The translations under genes and the position numbers were made by a program. Below the pieces are notes generated by a model. The model made no database searches and was not told the DNA's origin. It saw only the letters and a list, made by a program, of their open reading frames with translations. A stretch of DNA of 64,000 nt from Parietaria judaica (Eukaryota > Streptophyta > Magnoliopsida > Rosales > Urticaceae), in assembly GCA_954871525.1 (NCBI GenBank), contig OX940867.1, positions 13,369,343 through 13,433,342 of the forward strand, given 5' to 3'. Positions 57,578 to 64,000 of this stretch are shown here, in pieces. How positions within the stretch are numbered: the first letter of the stretch is position 1; the number at the start of each line of letters is the position of its first letter.

Positions 57578-60500
57578 ATGGAGGAACAGCAGAAAGCGAT
57601 CAAGGGAGAGGCGAATCAAGCGATCATTCAGAGATCACCGATCGACGATCCGCTCAGCGTGTACTTTCTCCACCATTCCGACAATCCAGGAGCTGTACTG
57701 GTTTCGCAAGCACTCACCGGTGACAATTATTCATCATGGTCAAGATCGATGAAGATCTCCCTGTCCGTGAAGAACAAGCTTGGGTTTCTGGATGGATCCA
57801 TACCCAAACCGGTCACAGATGACCTAAATCTGGTAAATTCTTGGATAAGGAACAACAATGTTGTTGTTTCTTGGATTCTTAATTCAGTCTCAAAGGAAAT
57901 CTCTTCTTCCATCTTGTATGGGGATTCAGCAGCTGCGATATGGAACGATCTGAAGGAGAGATTCAAGCAAAGCAATGGACCTCGCATTTTTCAGCTGAGA
58001 AGAGATTTGGCAAATTTGCGCCAAGGCACCGATTCTGTTTCCACGTATTTCACCAAGCTAAAGGGAATTTGATAGGAATTGAATGATTTCAAGCCAACGT
58101 GTGAAACCAAAGCTTGTGTCGAGTTCTACAATGCTGAGTACGCCATGAAGTTTCTGATGGGACTGAATGAGACTTACACAATCACAAGAGGCCAGATGTT
58201 GCTTATGGATCCTATCCCGGCCATTAACAGAATTTTTGCTTTGGTTCTCCAAGAAGAGAAACAACGAGCTGTAGGAATTGATATCTTGAACATTCCTTCG
58301 GCTGATTCAATGGCAATGAATGTCAAAGAAGAATATCCTCAGAAGAGACAAGTCAAGAAAGACCGACCATTCTGCTCGCACTGCAAGATGCTAGGCCACA
58401 CAGTGGACAAGTGCTATAAGATCCATGGATTCCCTCCAGGTTATATGCAGAGATCCAAAAGCCAAGTGAACTCCGTCGATCTAAAGCAGCCAGAACAAGG
58501 GTCGATAATTCCTTCTCTCTCGGATGCTCAATGCCATCGTCTCATTGAAATGCTGTCAAATCAACTCACTTCATCAGATGTGGCCACGTCCTCAAACACA
58601 TCGATCAACTTGGCAACCTTCAATGCAGGTTCTTTCTGTTTTATTAAGGCAATGAACAGTAGGAAATGCTTGCAAAAATCTTGGATAATGGACTCGGGGG
58701 CAACCAGACACACTTGTTGTCAAAAATCCATGTTCCTCAACTTTAAACCCTTAATCAATTCCACTGTTACATTGCGAAATAAATTCACCATACCTGTTTA
58801 TAACTATGGTGACATTAGAATTAATAGGGACATTACTCTTTACGATGTTCTCTATATTCCCAGTTTTAAATTTAACTTGCTTTCTGTCAAATCTCTAACA
58901 CGAAGATCCAAGAGTATTGTCACTTTTACAGATCTGTTGTGTACAATACAGGATATTCACAGGACGAAGATGATTGGCAGGGCTGATGTTCAAGATGAAC
59001 TATACATTTTGAACACGGATGATACTCAGTTTTTGGATTTCAGCATAAATAAAGTGACTGCAAGAGTGTGGCACAATCGATTTGGTCACCCATCACATAA
59101 GGCAATAGCTCCATTACAAAGTGTATTAGAATGTAGTCATATTGACAAAATCGATCCTTGCTGTATTTGCCCCTTAGCAAAACAGAAAAGATTGCCTTTT
59201 CCAACTTCTAATACACAAAGTGGTGATGCATTGGAACTTATACATTGTGATATATGGGGACCTTTTCACACACCCTCACACTCAGGTTACAGGTTCTTTT
59301 TAACTCTTGTAGATGATTTTTCCAGATTTACTTGGGTGTACATGATGCCACATAAATCTTCTGTTCATGATATATTACCTGTTTTCTGCATTATGGTGGA
59401 AAATCAATTTTCCAAAAGCATTAAACTTTTTAAATCTGATAATGCAAAGGAACTTGTATTTGCTGAATATTTTGCTACAAAGGGCATTTTGCACCAATTT
59501 TCATGTGTTGAAACACCACAACAGAATTCCGTGGTCGAAAGAAAACATTAACACTTACTCAATGTATCCCGAGCATTATATTTTCAATCAAAATTACCAA
59601 TCAGATTTTGGTCTGATTGTGTATTGACTGCCACTTTTTTAATCAACAGAACCCCCTCTGTTATTCTGCAAAATAAAACTCCATATGCTGTTCTCTTCAA
59701 AAGACAATTTAAATATGACATTTTGCGTGTTTTTGGCTGCTTGGCCTTCGCAAGTACATTACATGCTAACAGGACAAAGTTTGATCCACGTGCTAGGAAA
59801 TGTGTATTCATTGGGTATCCTTCCAATCACAGAGGGTACAAACTATATGATTTAGATAGGAAAAATATTTTTATATCACGTGATGTCATTTTTCATGAAG
59901 CAGTTTTTCCTTTCCATTCTGATAGTAATGCAGGTGATGATCTGGATCCTTTCTCAGACCTTGTAATCCCAAGATGTCACGGTAATATAGATGAATCTAT
60001 ACGCTTAGATGCTACTCGAATTCCTCCTGATGATACCTTCAATAATCTCGTGCCTCAAGCTACGACAAACATTGAAGACACTGATTCTGGCAATAATTCT
60101 GCACACGAGATTCTCGCTGAAAATAATCTGAGAAGATCGGGGAGACAGTCCAACCCTCCAAGTTATTTGCAAGATTATCATTGCAACTTGGCTGTGGGGT
60201 CAACTGTGACTGCTCCTCACATGAAATCCCCTCACTTGCTCAGTTCAGTCTTGGGATATGATCAGCTTTCAGCATCTTTCAAAGCCTTTGTCTTGGCTGT
60301 CTCTATAGATTATGAACCCCAGTTTTATCATTAAGCAGCAAAATATTCACATTGGCGAGATGCAATGAAGGAGGAAATAGATGCTATGCACTCAAACAAG
60401 ACGTGGAATATAGTTGAACTCCCTCCCGGGAAGAAAGCAATTGGCTGCAGATGGATTTTTAAGAACAAGTTCACTGCAGATGGCTTGCTAGCAAGGAGAA

Positions 60501-61867
60501 AAGCACGTCTAGTTGCAAAAGGGTACACACAGCAAGAAGGGATTGATTACTTAGCCACTTTCTCTCCGGTGGCCAAACTCGTTACAGTCAAGCTTCTGTT
60601 TGCCTTAGCTGCCTCACAAAATTGGCACATTTCACAAATGGATGTGAACAATGCTTTCCTTAACGGAGACTTAAATGAGGAAGTATACATGAAGTTGCCA
60701 CCTGGGTATACTGGACAGGGGGAGCTCAATAGTGATCGAATGGTCTGTAAGTTAAATAGATCTATCTACGGTCTTAAACAGGCATCGAGACAATGGAACT
60801 TGAAATTCACCTCTGTTGTGAAAAGACTTGGATTTCATCAATCCAAATCAGATCATTCTCTTTTCATGCGAGGGACATCTCAAAAGTTCATATGTCTTCT
60901 CCTATATGTGGATGATATAGTCATATCAGGTCCAAGCAAGGTTAGCATCAGTGAAGTTAAAGCTGAACTTCACTCCCAATTTAAACTCAAAGACTTGGGA
61001 GAAGTCAGATACTTCCTCGGGCTCGAAGTTGCTCGCTCAAAATCTGGTATAAATGTATCACAAAGACAATACACATTACAACTGCTTTCAGATTTTGATT
61101 TTCTGGAGTGTAAACCAGCTGCTAGTCCCATGGACACAAAAGCCATTTTAAGTTCATCTGCAGGGGTACTTCTAGAAGATGCAACTCCTTATAGGCGCCT
61201 CATTGGAAAACTTCTTTACTTAACAATTTCAAGACCCGATATATCATTTTCAGTCCATCACTTAAGTCAATTCCTTTCTGCCCCAAGACAGCCACATTTA
61301 CAGGCAGCACATCGTCTTTTAAGGTATTTGAAAGGAACCCCAGGATTAGGACTGTTCTACCCCTCACAGTCCTCAAACATTGGACTGAAGGCCTTTTCTG
61401 ATGCGGATTGGGCAGCTTGTCACGATACGAGACGATCAATTACGGGGTATTGTGTGTTCTTCGGAGATAGTTTGATCTCATGGAGAGCCAAGAAACAGAC
61501 TACTGTATCCCGATCTTCTGCAGAATCCGAATACAGAGCCTTGGGAGCCACTTGTGCTGAAGTAATATGGCTCAAACAGCTTCTGACAGACTTTGGAATT
61601 ATTAACACTCCAGTCCCCGTGGTTTTCTGTGATAATCAAGCTGCAATCCACATTGCCTCAAACCCTTCCTTCCACGAAAGAACTAAACACATAGAGATTG
61701 ATTGTCATCTAGTGCGAGATTACTTGAATACAAAGCAGATCAAGCTATTGCCGGTTCGAACTCATCAACAATTGACTGACATCTTCACCAAGCCATTGTC
61801 AGCATCTGTCATGTCTTTCTTACTCTCCAAGATGTCCCTTCTCAACATTTTTGAGTCTACATCTTGA
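57578..61867 (+). pseudogene. Copia gag-pol, one frame with four nonsense codons
   Basis: A single frame of 1430 codons from MEEQQKAIKG to the TGA at 61865-61867, with no frameshift. Gag includes LTGDNYSSWSRSMKISLS and the zinc knuckle CSHCKMLGHTVDKC. Protease has SWIMDSGATRHTC. Integrase has HNRFGHPSHKAI...CCICPLAKQ and LIHCDIWGPFH, DNAKEL and VVERKH. RT has GCRWIFKNKF, QMDVNNAFLNGDL and LLYVDDIVISG. RNase H has DADWAACHDTRRSITGYC and SSAESEYRALG. The frame is cut by TGA-TAG at 58070-58075, TAA at 59549-59551 and TAA at 60332-60334. Each is explained by a single C-to-T or G-to-A change in Trp or Gln codons at well-conserved positions. Confidence 0.93.
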
Positions 61868-61874
61868 GGGGGAG

Positions 61875-62086
61875 TATTAAGTTTCAGGATTTTATATGTT
61901 GTTTATATTCATTTGCTGTAATTGTCTGTCGTTTTGTATCCAAACGACAGTCTTTTATTTTCATTTATTTCTTTTCTATTTCCTATATATATTCATCGAT
62001 GTATTACTTTGGGGCTGTTCAATCAATAAGAAGATAGTCAGTTTATCCCAATTCTTTCTCTGGTTTTCATTCTGTTCATCGCAATA
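61875..62086 (+). repeat. Copia 3' LTR (212 bp)
   Basis: Same sequence as the 5' LTR at every position compared by eye. The purine tract at about 61866-61874 precedes it. Confidence 0.93.
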
Positions 62087-62188
62087 GATACATTTAGTAT
62101 ATATTTATTCATTAAAAATAACGGATTTAAATCAAGTGGGGGCAGCGACCGCCGCTCCGCCCTTACTAAATCCGCCCCTGATCCTGAC

Positions 62189-63148
62189 GATATATTTAGA
62201 AGTCGTTAATAAACTATCGTACCATAAAATTTGTAAAATTTTTACTGTGTCAAGTTGAGTTAACCTCTTATTGGTTTTGTCACCCAGCATCTCCGGCGGC
62301 GAAGCTTAGAAGTCTTCGACAAACTAGTGTATCATAAAAATTTTGGAAAAAAAATGAGATACCTAACTCTATATAAATATAAATATTGTAAAACACGCAA
62401 TTGGATCTGAGAAATAGACATTATATATGTATGTGGGCATATTTAGCTTTTGCATATTAAATCCAACCACTTAAAAACTATGAACCCTGAAATTCCTTCA
62501 CAAAATGGACCATCTTGAGTTGGTTATGTCGTCAATTCAAGTGGCTCAAGAACACCAAATACCTTCTCTCACACACAACAATGTCTACACATAAGTCTGA
62601 CTCTACACACTTCTCTGTCTGTGATTCTCACGAATGGCTCACAAAATGCCAGAGAGATTGAAAAAGGTATGTTGAACAGACCACTTTTCAAATAATAGAA
62701 AGAATCTTATAATCCATCACTCAAAAGAGACACTAATTTAATTGTTCATGTGGTCATAGAGAAAACTAATTGAATCAAGATGGTATTTTTTTCAAAGCAA
62801 ACCAACATATTCCTTGAGGATCCCCCATGTTGTAAGTTTTTTTTTTTTTTTTTATTATTACAAAATTAATTTTCTTTTTGGTGTAAAGACCTCATGAGCC
62901 TTAGTAATGGAAGATATAGATAAAAGATCCTCCACTTCGATGCCCCATCTCACCAGTACACTCATTGTTTTTCATTACCAAAACAAATCTTTTTTCTTCT
63001 TTTCTCTTATTTTTATGTACTTAATAATCACACTTTTTTTTAAAAAAATTAATACATAAAATATGAAAATTAATTTGAGGTTAGAAAATTTGTTTGCAAT
63101 AATTAATTTTAACTCGAAAATTCTCAGAGAAGCACCCGAATCAAATTC

Positions 63149-63179
<31 letters not shown>

Positions 63180-64000
63180 TCACGTAATGAGAAATGATGT
63201 TCAGAGAGAGAAAGCAGAGTGATTGAAAATATAAATGAAACAAAAAATGAAAAAAAAAAACATAGAGAATTACTAGTGAGGACTCGATTCTCAGTCTTAC
63301 AGGGTGTATTTGTTTGCACTTAATGAACCTCTTAATCTTTTTTTTTTTGAAGGAATGAACCTCTTAATCTTAATGAGTCAGATCAAGAGTCATTAAGTGC
63401 ATTTGTTTTTTCTTATTAAACATCTTAATGATCTGAACAACCACTTATTCGGTAAGATCTATACTCAAGTCTTATCCATTAAGAGCTACAATTTGACATC
63501 TCACGCTCATATATTTTTCTCTCCTTAAAATTTTAAAACTCCATAACTCTTAAACCGAGCATCGGATTGACTCATATGATATACCGTTCGAAAGCTTACG
63601 ACGAGATGAATCCAATAATAGGTAGGAAGATATACTTTTGACGCTTTTAAAAAAAATTAATTTCGAATATTTATTGAAAATTATATTAAAATAAAAAATT
63701 ATTAAGAAATTGAAATTAAAAGTTATCAAATATATCAATTAGTTTATATATAAAATATTATATATTTTCACATTTTTATTTACATGTTTACAAATTTATT
63801 AATATAATACATTAAATAATCATTAAAAATTAATTTACATTCAATTAATTATCAGAAATAATTTTATAGATGATAGAATTTTTATAATGTACAAGTTTTC
63901 AAATTTTTTCAAATTTATTATATTTATATGTTATTATAAATTATTACTACTATAAAATATTTTCAATGATTTTTTTTTTACAAAAATTATAATATTTTGA
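62189..64000. other. AT-rich intergenic DNA at the right edge
   Basis: No supported gene. It contains poly-T and poly-A runs, a (CA)n(TA)n microsatellite at 63151-63180, and short repeats of cttaatga / attaagtgcatttgttt between 63310 and 63430 that resemble the ends of small hAT-type transposons; boundaries are unclear. The stretch after 63480 (cataactcttaaaccgagc...) looks like a dispersed repeat but is unidentified. Confidence 0.5.
63151..63180. repeat. (CA)n(TA)n microsatellite
   Basis: Compound dinucleotide run acacacacac followed by atatatatatat. Confidence 0.9.

Larger units (their letters stand above)
57259..62086 (+). mobile_element. Young Ty1/copia retrotransposon, nested in the hAT element
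   Basis: Two 212-bp LTRs that look identical by eye, flanked by perfect 5-bp duplications gatac (57254-57258 and 62087-62091). The primer-binding site tggtatcagagcg starts at 57471, directly after the left LTR. The purine tract gaggggga lies just before the right LTR. LTR ends are tatt...aata, not tg...ca. One long frame for gag-pol is cut by four stop codons. Identical LTRs imply a recent insertion. Confidence 0.95.
56406..62180. mobile_element. hAT-like non-autonomous element hosting a copia insertion
   Basis: Starts cagggccggagccaaaat and ends as the inverse of caggggcggatttagta, flanked by perfect 8-bp duplications atcctgac (56398-56405 and 62181-62188). Removing the copia element (57259-62091 with one target copy) leaves ~940 bp with no transposase. 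It contains a tRNA-like segment at 56641-56703 and a GC-richer block at 56735-57258. Confidence 0.83.

Overview
This is nuclear DNA of a flowering plant, most likely a eudicot. The three intact or nearly intact host genes match dicot families closely: an INDETERMINATE-domain zinc-finger factor of the IDD2/GAF1 type, a plastid/mitochondrial-type PP2C phosphatase, and a vicilin-like cupin of the At2g18540 type. The sequence is AT-rich, genes have short exons with GT-AG introns, and at least half of the window is transposable elements, several of them nested. No rRNA gene, intact tRNA gene, CRISPR array or prokaryotic operon was seen.

Layout: (1) 461-9684, a long Mutator-like element (MULE) with ~120-bp terminal inverted repeats (TIRs), a decayed MURA-type transposase on +, a decayed Ulp1 protease/DUF1985 gene on -, and an 84-bp minisatellite in three of its non-coding parts. 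(2) 9723-10988, a solo LTR beside the MULE. (3) 11621-13438 (-), the IDD gene, whole. (4) 14914-15690, an LTR-like fragment. (5) 15725-24331, a gag-only LTR retrotransposon (TSD ctatt) whose left LTR carries a 2.7-kb solo LTR of another family (TSD ctccg). (6) 24337-29100, AT-rich intergenic DNA with a 1.07-kb non-autonomous hAT element (TSD gttccagc). (7) 29109-29336, a small gene fragment, then a ~650-bp macrosatellite (30040-31740). (8) 32030-36903 (-), a decayed Ty1/copia element. (9) 37011-37436, a hAT MITE, and 37614-38082, a MULE MITE with a perfect 9-bp TSD, both upstream of the PP2C gene. (10) 38698-41086 (+), PP2C, whole. (11) 42111-46271 (-), vicilin-like cupin with a long Glu/Arg-rich tail holding one apparent frameshift; its promoter has RY and ACGT motifs. 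(12) 47015-54839 (-), a decayed Ty3/gypsy chromovirus-like element (TSD tttgg). (13) 56406-62180, a hAT-like element (TSD atcctgac) hosting a Ty1/copia element at 57259-62086 (TSD gatac) with LTRs that look identical. (14) 62189-64000, AT-rich intergenic DNA.

The host genes do not form a pathway; they are independent genes separated by transposons. No clearly new biological system is evident. The observations most worth a second look are the MULE minisatellite, the copia element that pairs identical LTRs with four nonsense codons, the frameshifts in homopolymer runs (including one in a host gene), and the nested insertions with perfect target-site duplications.
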